From Candidatus Poribacteria bacterium (GTDB taxonomy: Bacteria; Poribacteria; WGA-4E; WGA-3G), in NCBI GenBank assembly GCA_028820635.1, contig JAPPIG010000100.1, positions 112,120 to 176,119 of the forward strand: a DNA stretch of 64,000 nucleotides, in the 5' to 3' direction. Below, one piece after another: positions 27,684-37,087 of the stretch (the first letter of the stretch is position 1; every line of letters begins with the position of its first letter). The translations under genes and the position numbers were made by a program. Below the pieces are notes generated by a model. That model worked only from the letters and a program-made list of their open reading frames with translations, was not told the DNA's origin and ran no database searches.

Positions 27684-28637
27684 ATGAAACTAATCCAATT
27701 TCACTTACCTAATTTAGGTAAGCGAGTCGGGATTGTCACCCGTGAACACGAAGTTATTGATGTAACCAGTGATGAATCGCCAGGTGTTTTAGAAATCCTT
27801 GAACTCGCCCATAAAGAACGGGTGACGCTGGGGGTGCTTTTGGCGGATATCCAAGAACAGGTATCATCGCCTCCACCAATGCGATTCACAGCATTTCAAG
27901 ATCCTGAGTCGGTTTCAGAAGAAAATAGCGGGCTTACCTTAGAGAAATTGGATGTTTCACCTGATGAAAAAATTCCACACCTACTTGTCCCAATAGATGC
28001 GCCTGAAGTATGGGGATGTGGTGTAACCTACAAACGTAGTGCTGATATGCGTGATGATGATAGCGAGCAAGATATCTACAGTCGTGTTTATCATGCGGAT
28101 AGACCTGAAATCTTTTTCAAAGCAACACCATCCCGATGTGTCGGTCCGAACGGTTTTATTGGGATTCGTAGCGACTCTATTTTAACAGCAGCCGAACCTG
28201 AAGTCGCTTATATTCTCAATGCTGATGGTGAAATTCTCGGATATACGCTTTGCAACGATGTTTCTGCTTGGGATATTGAGCGTGACAACCCACTCTATTT
28301 GCCGCAATCAAAGGTATTTTACGGGTGCTGTGCGCTCGGTCCAATGTTCATTACTACTTCTGAAGTTGATGATCCATACAATCTGGAAATGAAATGTACT
28401 ATCCTTCGTGATGATAAAGAAATTTATGAGGGAGAAATAAATACCTCTCAAATTAATTGGAAATTTGAACAACTCACTGAGTTTTTGATGCGAGATAACC
28501 CCATCCCATTTGGCACTGTCGTTTCTACTGGCACTGGGATAATTGTTCCAAATGATTTACCGCTTGCGCCAGACGACATTGTTCAGATAGAAGTTGAAGG
28601 TTTCGGCACGCTTTCAAACCCTGTGAAACAACTGTAA
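27684..28637 (+). CDS. Fumarylacetoacetate hydrolase (FAH)-family protein
   Basis: 317 residues from ATG 27684, supported by GGAG; the frame is open into cysC. The C-terminal FAH catalytic domain shows PEVWGCGVTYKRS, PEIFFKATPSRCVGPN, the metal-site AAEPEVAYILNADGEILGYTLCNDVSAWDIE (Glu/Glu/Asp), and a TGTGIIVPNDLPLAPDDIVQIEVEGFGTL tail. Such enzymes hydrolyse or decarboxylate 3-keto acids or open lactones, often in sugar catabolism. The next gene follows after 10 bp and encodes a D-threonine aldolase-like enzyme. Confidence 0.88.
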   Translation: MKLIQFHLPNLGKRVGIVTREHEVIDVTSDESPGVLEILELAHKERVTLGVLLADIQEQVSSPPPMRFTAFQDPESVSEENSGLTLEKLDVSPDEKIPHLLVPIDAPEVWGCGVTYKRSADMRDDDSEQDIYSRVYHADRPEIFFKATPSRCVGPNGFIGIRSDSILTAAEPEVAYILNADGEILGYTLCNDVSAWDIERDNPLYLPQSKVFYGCCALGPMFITTSEVDDPYNLEMKCTILRDDKEIYEGEINTSQINWKFEQLTEFLMRDNPIPFGTVVSTGTGIIVPNDLPLAPDDIVQIEVEGFGTLSNPVKQL

Positions 28638-28647
28638 GAGGTATTGT

Positions 28648-29757
28648 ATGCAAGACACCGAGTCATATATCGGCAGGCACAAAACTGAATTAGATACGCC
28701 CGCGCTGTTAATTGATCTGGATAAAATGGAGGCAAATATCCAGAAGATGGCAGACTATTTCAATAATGTCAGCGCTGAACTCAGGCCTCATCTCAAAACA
28801 CATAAAACGCCGATTATTGCGCACAAACAGATTGAAGCGGGGGCAATAGGAATAACTTGTGCAAAATTGGGTGAAGCGGAGGCAGTCATTCATGCGGGAA
28901 TTCGAGATGTCTTAATTGCTAATCAGATCGTAAGTCCACATAAGATTGCACGCCTCATTAACCTCGCAAAGCATTCTGAGATTATGGTTGCTGTGGATAA
29001 CGCACACAATGTCCAAGATATTTCTGAAGCAGCAAAAGCAAAAGGCGTAACTATCAGAGTTTTGGTGGAAGTCAACATCGGGATGGATCGGTGTGGTGTT
29101 GAACCTGGTCAACCAACGCTTGTGTTAGCACGCCAAATATGCCAAAGTCCAAATCTGAAGTTTGAAGGTTTAATGGGATACGAGGGACATACCGTCGCAA
29201 AACCGGACCGAACCGAACGTGAGACTGCTACACGGGAATCCATGCAACGTCTGATTGAAACGAAACATTTCCTTGAAAAACATGGGATTGATGTTTCAAT
29301 TATGAGCGGTGGTGGCACAGGCACTTTTGACATCACAGGAAGCATTTCCGAAATGACAGAGGTGCAGGCTGGCTCTTATGTCTTTATGGATTCCACTTAT
29401 CGCAATGTTCAAGGCGTTGGAGAAAAGTTTGACAATGCATTGTCGGTTTTGGCAACCGTCGTCAGTCGTCCCGAACAAGACCGCATCATTGTAGATACAG
29501 GCTTGAAGGTGCTCACAAAGGAATTCGGTATACCACAACCGATCGGGATTCCAGGACTTGAAATGACAGGGCTTTCAGAAGAGCATGGCAAAATGATGGT
29601 ATCCAATGGAGATGTTTCTCTTACACCAGGGGATAAACTGGAAATTTTACCGACACACTGTTGTACAAATGTTAATCTACACGACAGATTTTTCGGCATC
29701 CGGGACGAAATTGTCGAATCTGTCTGGGAAATTACTGCAAGAGGAAAATCACAATAA
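28648..29757 (+). CDS. D-threonine aldolase / D-serine dehydratase-like PLP enzyme
   Basis: 369 residues; alanine racemase fold type III. N-terminal [17 protein letters not shown], then [10 protein letters not shown] with the PLP Lys (about residue 55), [34 protein letters not shown] [11 protein letters not shown], and the C-terminal [16 protein letters not shown] metal site (His, Cys) of D-threonine aldolase and D-serine dehydratase. It probably cleaves or deaminates a D-beta-hydroxy amino acid. GAGG before ATG 28648. The next gene begins at its stop codon (TAATG). Confidence 0.88.
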   Translation: MQDTESYIGRHKTELDTPALLIDLDKMEANIQKMADYFNNVSAELRPHLKTHKTPIIAHKQIEAGAIGITCAKLGEAEAVIHAGIRDVLIANQIVSPHKIARLINLAKHSEIMVAVDNAHNVQDISEAAKAKGVTIRVLVEVNIGMDRCGVEPGQPTLVLARQICQSPNLKFEGLMGYEGHTVAKPDRTERETATRESMQRLIETKHFLEKHGIDVSIMSGGGTGTFDITGSISEMTEVQAGSYVFMDSTYRNVQGVGEKFDNALSVLATVVSRPEQDRIIVDTGLKVLTKEFGIPQPIGIPGLEMTGLSEEHGKMMVSNGDVSLTPGDKLEILPTHCCTNVNLHDRFFGIRDEIVESVWEITARGKSQ

Positions 29758-30077
29758 TGATAACAACTACAACGAATACAATTGAAGGTAGGCAAATCGG
29801 ACAATATCTTGGTTTAGTCACAGGTGAGGCAATCATGGGAGCAAATATCTTTCGTGATTTTCTCGCTGGTATTACAGATATGATAGGCGGACGGTCAGAA
29901 GCTTATGAAAGCAAACTTGCCGATGCGCGTGAAACTGCAATCCAAGAAATGCAGGAAATAGCGCAACGTCAAGGCGCTGATGCTGTCCTCGGTATTGACA
30001 TTGACTATCAGGTGCTTGGCTCCAGTAACGGTATGTTGATGGTTACCGCCACCGGAACTGCTGTTAAGCTTAAATAA
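29757..30077 (+). CDS. YbjQ/UPF0145-family protein
   Basis: 106 residues, ATG overlaps the previous stop by one base. [46 protein letters not shown] and [16 protein letters not shown] are the signature of this pentameric family of unknown function, sometimes called heavy-metal-binding. Length is as usual. Role unknown; coexpression with the PLP enzyme is likely from the overlap. Confidence 0.9.
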   Translation: MITTTTNTIEGRQIGQYLGLVTGEAIMGANIFRDFLAGITDMIGGRSEAYESKLADARETAIQEMQEIAQRQGADAVLGIDIDYQVLGSSNGMLMVTATGTAVKLK

Positions 30078-30194
30078 CAGAAACGTACGAACTATGTTTT
30101 GGCGCATTCTTGAATCATTAAAAGTGCAAGTAATCTATTGCTATAACCAACACAAAAAATTAAGAAAAATATGGAATTACAGGAGGAAACTTCA

Positions 30195-31376
30195 GTGCCA
30201 AAAATAATTTCGGTATATAAACAAAATGCTAAACGTAAACGTTATAAATTAATAGGGATGCTCGCTGTTAGTCTTTTTATTTTTACACAATCAAGCGCGG
30301 ATGCCTATATTTCGATACCTTATACCATCTCCGAAATTGCAAGTGAGAGCACAAACATAGTCTTTGGAACTATCTCAGATGTTAACACCAAACGAAAGAC
30401 TGCTGATTTTAAGGTTGAACAAAACATCAAAGGTAAAAGTCAATTTGACGTGATTAAAATTCGCTTTGATTATTTTAAAGGCGAGGAAGACCACAGAAAA
30501 GAGATAGCACAATTTCTGAAAGTAGGTGAACCGATCATTGTTTGTTACGAAAAAAAAGAAGGTCGGATTAACAGTCTCGCACATACAAGAGGAAAATGGT
30601 TTCAACTCCTGGTTGTAAAAGATAAAGAGAGAGGTTGGGTTAGGTGGGGGTTCACCCATTTTGAAGTCAAACTCAATCAGTTCAAAGTTTCAAGAAGAGA
30701 TTCAACTCCTGAATTCCAGGAAGAGTTACGCGCAATGTTTGGCGAAAATGCTATTCAACTTCTTCTTTTGTACAAAGACAATTATGAAGCAGAGATCCCT
30801 ATTATCTCCGGAATCAATAAGGTGAAAGATAATTGGATTGCCTATAATCAGACAGAGGATCGTAATCTACCGGGACTCGGCAGGACAAATATTTTGTGGC
30901 TTGGGTGCCGCTCAATCGGCAGAGACGGTCGATACAAGCTTAACAACGGTCAAGAAAAACGGATTAAAGATTTTGTCAAAAACGGAGGCGTAGTTATTGT
31001 TTCTGGTCAAGATAGCGATCCAGAAAGCCCTTGCGGTGATGGTTGGTTACCTGAGCCTCTCAAAGGTGTAGAAAGCAAACACAGGAATGATTTCCAAACC
31101 ACATCCAAAGCAGGCGATCTCTTTAAAGCACCGCACCGTATCCGTTCAGGCAATCTTTCACTTGATGACTCTTGGAATGGTTGGAACGATAAATACGAAG
31201 TTTTGGCAACAACTAATGGTGGTAAGGAAATTGTTGTCGCTAAATTGAGATATGGAAAAGGCATGTATCTTGTTACGAGTCTCCATAACAATAGAAAAGA
31301 ACAAGTTGCCCAAAACCGTGGGATGCTTGAGAATCTTATGCATTATGCAGTAGCATACTTGGATAGATCCAAATAG
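30195..31376 (+). CDS. Exported protein with C-terminal glutamine-amidotransferase-like (GATase1-like) part
   Basis: 393 residues from GTG 30195, chosen because AGGAGG stands 8 nt upstream; ATG 30171 in frame lies upstream of that site. Signal peptide or anchor near residues 20-37 (IGMLAVSLFIFTQSSADA). The middle (about 50-165) is beta-rich and resembles a small exported domain with the motif VFGTISDV. The last ~180 residues (NILWLGCRSIGRDGRYKL, IKDFVKNGGVVIVSGQDSD, YGKGMYLVTSLHNN) follow the pattern of GATase1-like domains in secreted proteins, without a catalytic Cys. Next gene is 16 bp downstream. Confidence 0.7.
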   Translation: MPKIISVYKQNAKRKRYKLIGMLAVSLFIFTQSSADAYISIPYTISEIASESTNIVFGTISDVNTKRKTADFKVEQNIKGKSQFDVIKIRFDYFKGEEDHRKEIAQFLKVGEPIIVCYEKKEGRINSLAHTRGKWFQLLVVKDKERGWVRWGFTHFEVKLNQFKVSRRDSTPEFQEELRAMFGENAIQLLLLYKDNYEAEIPIISGINKVKDNWIAYNQTEDRNLPGLGRTNILWLGCRSIGRDGRYKLNNGQEKRIKDFVKNGGVVIVSGQDSDPESPCGDGWLPEPLKGVESKHRNDFQTTSKAGDLFKAPHRIRSGNLSLDDSWNGWNDKYEVLATTNGGKEIVVAKLRYGKGMYLVTSLHNNRKEQVAQNRGMLENLMHYAVAYLDRSK

Positions 31377-31392
31377 ACGGGAGTTTCAAAGT

Positions 31393-32928
31393 ATGAGAAA
31401 AGCCACATGGATATTGACTTTATGTCTCATATCGGTTTTGGTCTGTTTTACGGCTACCGCGCATGCAGTAATTCCGCAACTTATCGGTCCTCTCACTGCA
31501 TTGCTTAGCATTATCCCGGCAATCCTTACATTTGTCGGTGTAGCAATTATGACCTCACTTATATTTGCGCGCGATACAACGAAGATGTATTTTTACAAGC
31601 TGCGTGATTTTCTTACTGTTCGCAGAGTTATTGTATCTATCGTTAGTTTGGTTGTCCTCGTTGGATTAGCGGTATTAACGTATCAATTTGTTGGGAAGGG
31701 AATAGATCAAAGCACCACCTCAATGGGTGGGGACAGTCAGCAAACGGGTGTTAAAAATGCGGGAACAGGCACGGCATGGACAACATTCAGAAGCAATGCG
31801 AATCGCACAGGCCACGTTGATGACTTACCCGGTCCAACAAGTGGAGACCTCTCATGGGTTTTTAAAGCGAAAGGAACAAAAACGGTTCAATTCCATTCAT
31901 CACCGACTATCGTTGGCAACCGCCTCTATATTGGTGCTACCAGTGGGGCAGTCTTTTCTGTTAGCGGCGCAACCTACTGTATTGATACAGATACAAATGA
32001 ACTCATCTGGCGGCACGACTCAAAGATTCCTATCTTTTCATCTCCTGCTGTTGTAGCAGGTAGAGTTTACATCGGCGAAGGTTTCCATTATGATAGTGGA
32101 TGTCAACTCCGATGTCTTGATGCAAATACTGGTGATCCTATCTGGAGTTTCACAACTACAAGTCATGTTGAGTCAACCCCGTTTATTACGCAGGGAAGAC
32201 TCTATTTTACTGCTGGTGCGGACGGTATTTACTGTCTTGATGCGCTGGCAGGTGAGCAAATTTGGCATTTTCCTGCTGTTCACGCGGATATGTCTCCTTT
32301 AGTTAAGGATGGTAAGGTTTACTTCGGTACCGGTTATGGGCAGTATAAAATCTATGCTGCGGATGCTGAAACAGGTGCCGAAATCTGGTCAAAACCGATG
32401 CCGTATCCTGTTTGGGGCACCCCAAGTGGACGCGATAACTTGGTCTTTTTCGGTTTAGGTAGAGGAAATTTTTCTGAAAGTGATCCCATTCCAAAAGGAA
32501 AGGTTGTCGCTGCTGATGGGGAGAGCGGGCACATCGTATGGGAACATGAAGCAGACGACGCAGTACTCACTGCTATTGCCGTACATAACGATTTTGTAAC
32601 CTTTGGTTCGCGGGATGGTTTTGTCTATACACTTACAGCAACAGAAGGAGAAGTCCACTGGAAAACCTATCTTAAAGCACCTGTTGTAGCATCACCTGCT
32701 ATTACACAAGATTCGGTTTATGCTGCTACGGAAGCAGGACGAATCTATTGTCTTGCAATTGATGACGGCAGCATCAGATGGGAATATGATACACAAAACG
32801 TAAAATATGGACTGAAACTCCTTTCTTCACCCGCTATCGCTAACGGGAAACTATATATCGGATCAAGTGACAGGTACATATTTTGCTTGGGCGGTAAGGA
32901 AGTTGACCAAGCTTTTGAAAATCGCTAA
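31393..32928 (+). CDS. Membrane-anchored PQQ-repeat (BamB-like) beta-propeller
   Basis: 511 residues. The first ~105 residues have three hydrophobic helices (about 8-25, 35-58, 77-100). Then at least six PQQ-like repeats follow: TIVGNRLYIGATSGAVF, AVVAGRVYIGEGFHYDSG, FITQGRLYFTAGADGIYCLDALAG, LVKDGKVYFGTG, FVTFGSRDGFVYTLTATEGEVHW, AITQDSVYAATEAGRIYCLAIDDGSIRWEYD and AIANGKLYIGSSDRYIFCLGG. The propeller is like BamB/quinoprotein domains but has no clear heme or PQQ ligands, so it is probably a binding scaffold. It is expressed with the GATase1-like exported protein. Confidence 0.85.
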   Translation: MRKATWILTLCLISVLVCFTATAHAVIPQLIGPLTALLSIIPAILTFVGVAIMTSLIFARDTTKMYFYKLRDFLTVRRVIVSIVSLVVLVGLAVLTYQFVGKGIDQSTTSMGGDSQQTGVKNAGTGTAWTTFRSNANRTGHVDDLPGPTSGDLSWVFKAKGTKTVQFHSSPTIVGNRLYIGATSGAVFSVSGATYCIDTDTNELIWRHDSKIPIFSSPAVVAGRVYIGEGFHYDSGCQLRCLDANTGDPIWSFTTTSHVESTPFITQGRLYFTAGADGIYCLDALAGEQIWHFPAVHADMSPLVKDGKVYFGTGYGQYKIYAADAETGAEIWSKPMPYPVWGTPSGRDNLVFFGLGRGNFSESDPIPKGKVVAADGESGHIVWEHEADDAVLTAIAVHNDFVTFGSRDGFVYTLTATEGEVHWKTYLKAPVVASPAITQDSVYAATEAGRIYCLAIDDGSIRWEYDTQNVKYGLKLLSSPAIANGKLYIGSSDRYIFCLGGKEVDQAFENR

Positions 32929-33298
32929 TTTGTGTTGATTTGAACAAAATCTTATTTATAATGTCTGATTAGAGAACGACTTAATTTGTTACATTTTATC
33001 ATGTAAATTGCGAACTACGTAGTTACGCTTACTTTACAGACGATAAACTTAACTTCTAATACCATTTCTAAATAATGATATTACATTATTTCATAAATCG
33101 GTTGTCCGAAGGCAACACTCTCTTCTGTAGGAGCGATCTCCCGGTCGCGACCCACCGAATACCCTACGCGTATTCGGTGTTGATTTGGACAAATGCCAAA
33201 AAGCGCATTTGGCGTTGATTCGAGGTCGTTCCTACAAAGAAACTCAAAATTTGGAATGATACTTTGTCAATTAGAATGGTATAATAAGGAGAAAAAAG
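32929..33298. other. 370-bp intergenic region with a nested palindromic repeat
   Basis: Holds a stray TTGATTTGA tail at about 32937-32945 (GTTGATTTGAACAAAAT) straight after the propeller gene, and the nested REP1 element at 33127-33235 (listed separately). AAGGAG before the next ATG is the only other signal. Confidence 0.5.
33127..33235. repeat. REP1-type palindrome with two inserted hairpin modules
   Basis: The left REP1 arm is GTAGGAGCGATCTCCCGG...GCGACC and the right arm (about 33221-33235) ends GTTCCTAC. Between them lie two hairpins with constant TTGATTTGG-like tails: module 1 at 33153-33188 (stem CACCGAATAC / GTATTCGGTG) and module 2 at 33189-33220 (stem CAAATGC / GCATTTG). Intact REP1 copies at 42152-42215, 60154-60227 and 61191-61264 lack the modules. 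Confidence 0.75.
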
Positions 33299-34150
33299 AT
33301 GAAAAAGTTTTTGATTGCAATTACCTTATTGCTATTTCTCACAGCCATAGCAGCTGATGCCCAATGGCGTAGCAAAACACACGACGTTTACAATGCACTT
33401 GAAAAAACCCTTGACATTAAGATTGATGGTGAACTTGATGACGCTGAAGGATGGAAAGCTGTCTTTGACACAGTCAAAGGTACTAATGGCGATCCCTTCT
33501 GCGGTGTTGAAAACGAAGATGTTGGCGGAGCGGTTAAAGCTTTTGAACCACACGGTGGCGGTAAATGGGACGGTGCCGATGATCATGAAACATGTTTTGC
33601 ATTCGTTTGGGATGCCGATGCAATTTATATTGCACTGAGTGTTACGGATGACGAGCATCAAAATGGCGGTGGACAATGGAATGGTGATAGCTTACAAATT
33701 GCATTTGAACCGACTGGTAAGCGCGATGGAGGGTTACAACTCTTTCTTTATAACGTTGCGTTAGGTAATGATGCAAAGAACATGCTTGCTGTTCATAATG
33801 AGAGAACAAACGGTGCTCCAGGACTTGTCGCTGGGGAAGATGTCGCCATAACCCGAAACGAAAACAAGAAAGAAACTTATTATGAAATAGCAATCACCCC
33901 TGAAGATTTGGGATTGAAAGTCCCATTCAAAGAAGGTTACGAACTCGGAGTTGGACTTTGTGTTAATGATGGAGACAAAGCAGCCGGCCAAGGCGGACAG
34001 AAAGGCTGGAGTGGTTGGTACCCGCACGCTGTTGTTCACGGAAAGAATTCTGAAAAAACCGGTCTTGTCAAACTTACCGATGAAACCCTTGCAGTTGAAC
34101 CTTCGAATAAGTTAACGACAACGTGGGGAAGACTAAAATCAATCCGATAA
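33299..34150 (+). CDS. Secreted CBM9-like protein, tandem copy 1, C-terminal LTTTWG tag
   Basis: 283 residues; AAGGAG before ATG 33299. Signal peptide residues about 1-21 (FLIAITLLLFLTAIAADAQ). One domain of the CBM9/DOMON-like sandwich type: IKIDGELDDAEGW, CFAFVWDADAIYIALSVTDDEHQNGGGQWNGDSLQIAFEPTGKR and GYELGVGLCVNDGDKAAGQGGQKGWSGWYPHAVVHGKN. It likely binds a carbohydrate at the surface. The last residues EPSNKLTTTWGRLKSIR are the tag shared with three other secreted proteins in the window. Copy 2 begins 335 bp downstream. Confidence 0.9.
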   Translation: MKKFLIAITLLLFLTAIAADAQWRSKTHDVYNALEKTLDIKIDGELDDAEGWKAVFDTVKGTNGDPFCGVENEDVGGAVKAFEPHGGGKWDGADDHETCFAFVWDADAIYIALSVTDDEHQNGGGQWNGDSLQIAFEPTGKRDGGLQLFLYNVALGNDAKNMLAVHNERTNGAPGLVAGEDVAITRNENKKETYYEIAITPEDLGLKVPFKEGYELGVGLCVNDGDKAAGQGGQKGWSGWYPHAVVHGKNSEKTGLVKLTDETLAVEPSNKLTTTWGRLKSIR

Positions 34151-34485
34151 AGGTTTCAGCATTTCCGAAAACCGCTGAAACCGAAGTTTTCAAGATAATC
34201 GTTACCTAACGTGAATTTGATAATAAAATGTGAGTTTGCTCTAAACACTTTTCAAGCCAAAAAAAGCAATGTTTTTGTAGCATAACCTGTTAGGTTGTGC
34301 CGTTTTTGCCCAAAATAACAGAAATGCTGCGGGTGAAAGGAAACTTTTTCAAACTCACATTTACCTAATAATGTTTGGGCAGAAACTTCCCTGCCTAATT
34401 TTCCAACAACTGAAGCAACGTTGTTGCACTTTCAAAACTTCCACTGCCAAAGGTGGAATACAATTAATATAGAGAGGAAATTTAA
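34151..34485. other. 335-bp spacer between the two CBM9-like paralogues
   Basis: Contains an inverted-repeat element (34226-34362, listed separately) and AGAGGAAATTT as the ribosome site for copy 2. No gene seen. Its position may allow separate expression or termination between the copies. Confidence 0.5.
34226..34362. repeat. Inverted-repeat element with perfect 13-bp ends, REP3 half inside
   Basis: Perfect inverted ends AAATGTGAGTTTG (34226-34238) and CAAACTCACATTT (34350-34362). Inside at about 34277 is GTAGCATAACCTGTTAGGTTGTGC, the REP3 arm also found at 43130-43153. No target duplication recognised. MITE-like by structure; whether it is mobile is inferred. Confidence 0.65.
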
Positions 34486-35337
34486 ATGAGAAAACAGGTT
34501 TTTGTATTTGCTGCTATTTTTGCAGCAGTATCTTTATTAACAATTAATGTCGCAGATGCGCAGTGGCGCAGCGAAACTCATGACGTTTACAATGCTCCTT
34601 CAGGTCTTGATGTGACCATTGATGGTAATCTTGAAGAATGGGGTGGCGTTATGGAATCTGTCACCGGTACTGACGGCTCCCAATTTTGCGGTGTAGAATT
34701 TGAAGGCGTTGGCGGTGCTGTTAAAGTCTTTGAAGAACATGGCGGCGGAAAATGGAATAATGCCGATGACCAAACAGTCTGTTTCATGATCGCATGGAAC
34801 CCCGATGCAGCTTATCTTGCACTGAGCGTTACGGATGACGAGCATCAAAATTCCGGTGCTGCATGGAATGGTGATGCCGCACAACTCGCATTCGAACCAA
34901 CGGGTAAGCGTACAGGAGGGTTAGCACTCTTTCTCTATAACGTTGCATTAGACAACAATGCAGAAAAACTCATTCTTCATAATGAAAGAACAAACGGACA
35001 ACCTGGTCTTGAGGCAGAGAGAGATTTTGCTATCACCCGAGACGAGAGCGCTAAAAAAACCTACTACGAATTCAAATTCACTCCGGCGAATTTCGGTCTT
35101 GATATTGAACTAAGTGAAGGTATTGAAATCGGTTTAGGCATCTGCGTAAATGATGGTGATAAAGCCGCCGGCCAAGGCGGACAAAAAGGCTGGGGTGGTT
35201 GGTACCCACACTCTGTTGTCCACGGAAAAAATTCCGAAAAGACAGGGCTTGTCGTGCTTAGCAGCACAGCGGTAACCGCCGTTGAGCCTGCCGATAAGCT
35301 TACCACTACTTGGGGCACTTTGAAATCCGAGAGATAA
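34486..35337 (+). CDS. Secreted CBM9-like protein, tandem copy 2, C-terminal LTTTWG tag
   Basis: 283 residues, clear paralogue of copy 1 over its whole length (shared CFMIAWNPDAAYLALSVTDDEHQNSG region, GKRTGGLALFLYNVAL, and GQGGQKGWGGWYPHSVVHGKNSEKTGL). Signal peptide about residues 1-24 (FAAIFAAVSLLTINVADAQ). The end VEPADKLTTTWGTLKSER is the shared tag. The copies differ in the loops around residues 40-70 and at the surface of the last strands, so they may bind different ligands. A strong terminator follows. Confidence 0.9.
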   Translation: MRKQVFVFAAIFAAVSLLTINVADAQWRSETHDVYNAPSGLDVTIDGNLEEWGGVMESVTGTDGSQFCGVEFEGVGGAVKVFEEHGGGKWNNADDQTVCFMIAWNPDAAYLALSVTDDEHQNSGAAWNGDAAQLAFEPTGKRTGGLALFLYNVALDNNAEKLILHNERTNGQPGLEAERDFAITRDESAKKTYYEFKFTPANFGLDIELSEGIEIGLGICVNDGDKAAGQGGQKGWGGWYPHSVVHGKNSEKTGLVVLSSTAVTAVEPADKLTTTWGTLKSER

Positions 35338-35369
35338 TTGGTTTGTTCAGGCAAACCGCAACCAAAAGT

Positions 35370-35393
35370 AAAGCCGCCAACTTTGGCGGCTTT
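35370..35393. terminator. Bidirectional rho-independent terminator
   Basis: AAAGCCGCCAA and TTGGCGGCTTT pair perfectly around a 2-base loop, with T-rich flanks on both strands. It sits between the convergent CBM9-like copy 2 and the DUF3500 gene. Confidence 0.9.
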
Positions 35394-35410
35394 CTTACGT
35401 ACGACGATTC

Positions 35411-36439
35411 CTATTGGTCATGATGGTCTGTTTTATGATAGTGCAGCCGAAGCAGATCAGCACCAAAATCATCCTCAATATGTCGCCACACAGAATGGAT
35501 ATGATTAGCATTGTTCTGTGTGTTATCATACTCCACAAAGAAAAATGGGCTGTGAAGTCTATAGTAGTGGGGCATCTTGCGTTCTTCACCGCCTGCCCAC
35601 GCAAAGTGGATATCATTAAAACTGATTTCGCGTAGTTTGCGGTGTTCTATCTCAGCTATCTCATCAGGAAGGCGATCGATATATTCATGAACCAATTGAA
35701 TTAGAAGTTCGCGCTGATGCGTCTGCATGGATTCAACTGCCAAACCCTCAACTGCTTCAAACTCAACTTTAGGTGCATTGCGCGTGAGAATATCAGATGG
35801 TGCCTCCGTGTTAATAACAGCCTGCGTTTTTTGGAATGGGGTTAGGCTTAATAAGAGTTGCCGTGCTAAATCTTCTTCAGCAAAAAGAACCCGTAATCCT
35901 TTTTTCTCTCCTTGAGGCACTTCCGCTGGATTCGAGCCAAAAAAGAAAGGATTAGGAGAGATCAATTCGCGATTGACTACCGTAAAATTCAGTGAAACAT
36001 GGTGTCCTTCGGCACGCCAACCCCATGCACCATTTCCTGTCGGATCACCGAATACGGTAAAAAAGTAGAACTCAGGATTACGCTCAAGCCGTGTCTCTCC
36101 TGCTGTCTTTTCAATTTCTCCCAATATGGACTCTAAATTAATAATCGCACGTGCTTTTTCATAACCTTTTGCACTCAATCCGCTCTCCATGAGGGCAAAC
36201 GCCGATTCCTGTTGGTTCGCATTTAGTTCTTTTAGCGAAACCCCCTGACGCTCCCACATCTCTATAGGAATATAGTGCCATCGAAACCGCTCATTTCCAT
36301 CAAAAGGTTGGCACGCCTTTTCGCGTAAAGTAGGGGGCAAAACATCCAAAAAATTGGATGCTGCCTGTGCCATCCGTTCTGCCGTTTCTGAAGCTCGAAT
36401 GACTAACGGTGTTTGAGAATTAGAATGTGTATGTGCCAC
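35411..36439 (-). CDS. DUF3500 family protein
   Basis: 342 residues if started at GTG 36439: on the minus strand ACGGAGGTG lies just before this GTG, while the in-frame ATGs at 36529 and 36472 lack such a site. Seen: DVLPPTLREKACQPFD, RFRWHYIPIEMW, GDPTGNGAWGWRAEGHHVSLNFTVVN (the main conserved block) and FNDIHFAWAGGEERKMPHYYRLHSPFFFVEYDNTQNNANHIHSVWRH near the end. The family function is unknown. It is not exported by sequence. It ends at the bidirectional terminator. Confidence 0.88.
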   Translation of the reverse strand: MAHTHSNSQTPLVIRASETAERMAQAASNFLDVLPPTLREKACQPFDGNERFRWHYIPIEMWERQGVSLKELNANQQESAFALMESGLSAKGYEKARAIINLESILGEIEKTAGETRLERNPEFYFFTVFGDPTGNGAWGWRAEGHHVSLNFTVVNRELISPNPFFFGSNPAEVPQGEKKGLRVLFAEEDLARQLLLSLTPFQKTQAVINTEAPSDILTRNAPKVEFEAVEGLAVESMQTHQRELLIQLVHEYIDRLPDEIAEIEHRKLREISFNDIHFAWAGGEERKMPHYYRLHSPFFFVEYDNTQNNANHIHSVWRHIEDDFGADLLRLHYHKTDHHDQ

Positions 36440-36798
36440 GAAAACACCTCCGTAAGTTTTTGCTGTTATCATTCTAACTGAATTTTCTCTAAAAATCCAC
36501 TTAAATTGACACAGCCCAGAGCCATTCAATTTCCCATGATTTCTTCCTTACCAAAACTCCAAAACTCACCATCCTCCGAGATGCAGAAAACAAAATACAT
36601 ATTCAACCGAAATTCAAAAAACGCGTCAACCCAATTTTTTCAACAAACTTATTGTATATATATTGGATATCTATTGTCCGGCAACAACAAAAACTTCTGA
36701 CTATCACCTATAACAAGGGTATAATATCAGTTAGAAAAACAAAAACGATCCTAAACTCTAATAGAACCAGACCAAAAATCTTGAGCAAACATGTTAGG

Positions 36799-37087
36799 TG
36801 AGAATGTCAGGGTTATTTAGTTTTAGGTTTTTCTGTTATATTTTTCACATTTCAATATAACCATCTGTAGGTCGGGTAGAACGAAGCGAAACCCGCAGCA
36901 TGCCACACGCGCATGCTGCGTTGATTTGGACAATCTTAGTATGACAGTGCGATAATGCCGGGTTTCGCTTCGCTCTACCCGCAGCATGCCAAAAGTGCAT
37001 GCTGCGTTGATTTGGACCTACAAGATAAACTCTTAGTAAAATCTATTAACCTATAATTCTTAAAATTAAATAACCCTATGAGAATGT
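36799..37087. mobile_element. MITE-like element B1 with 9-bp target-site duplication and two inserted hairpin modules
   Basis: The element (36808-37078, 271 bp) begins CAGGGTTATTTAGTTTTAGG and ends AAATTAAATAACCCTA, an inverted pair. It is flanked by identical TGAGAATGT at 36799-36807 and 37079-37087. Inside is a REP2 palindrome (GTAGGTCGGG...CTACCCG, 36866-37022) with two hairpin modules (36896-36929 and 36982-37015), each 34 bp. No transposase is coded. Confidence 0.85.

Noticed and set aside
33127..33235. CRISPR-like array from repeated hairpins
   Set aside because: No equal spacing, no spacers of constant length, no cas genes; the units are nested palindromes.
7450..35337. PEP-CTERM or LPXTG as explanation of the shared C-terminal tag
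   Set aside because: There is no hydrophobic helix, no basic end and no PEP or LPXTG motif in the four tails.
36866..37022. Attachment site or integron attC
   Set aside because: No integrase, no cassette genes and no attC core sites; the fit is better to inserted hairpins in a MITE.
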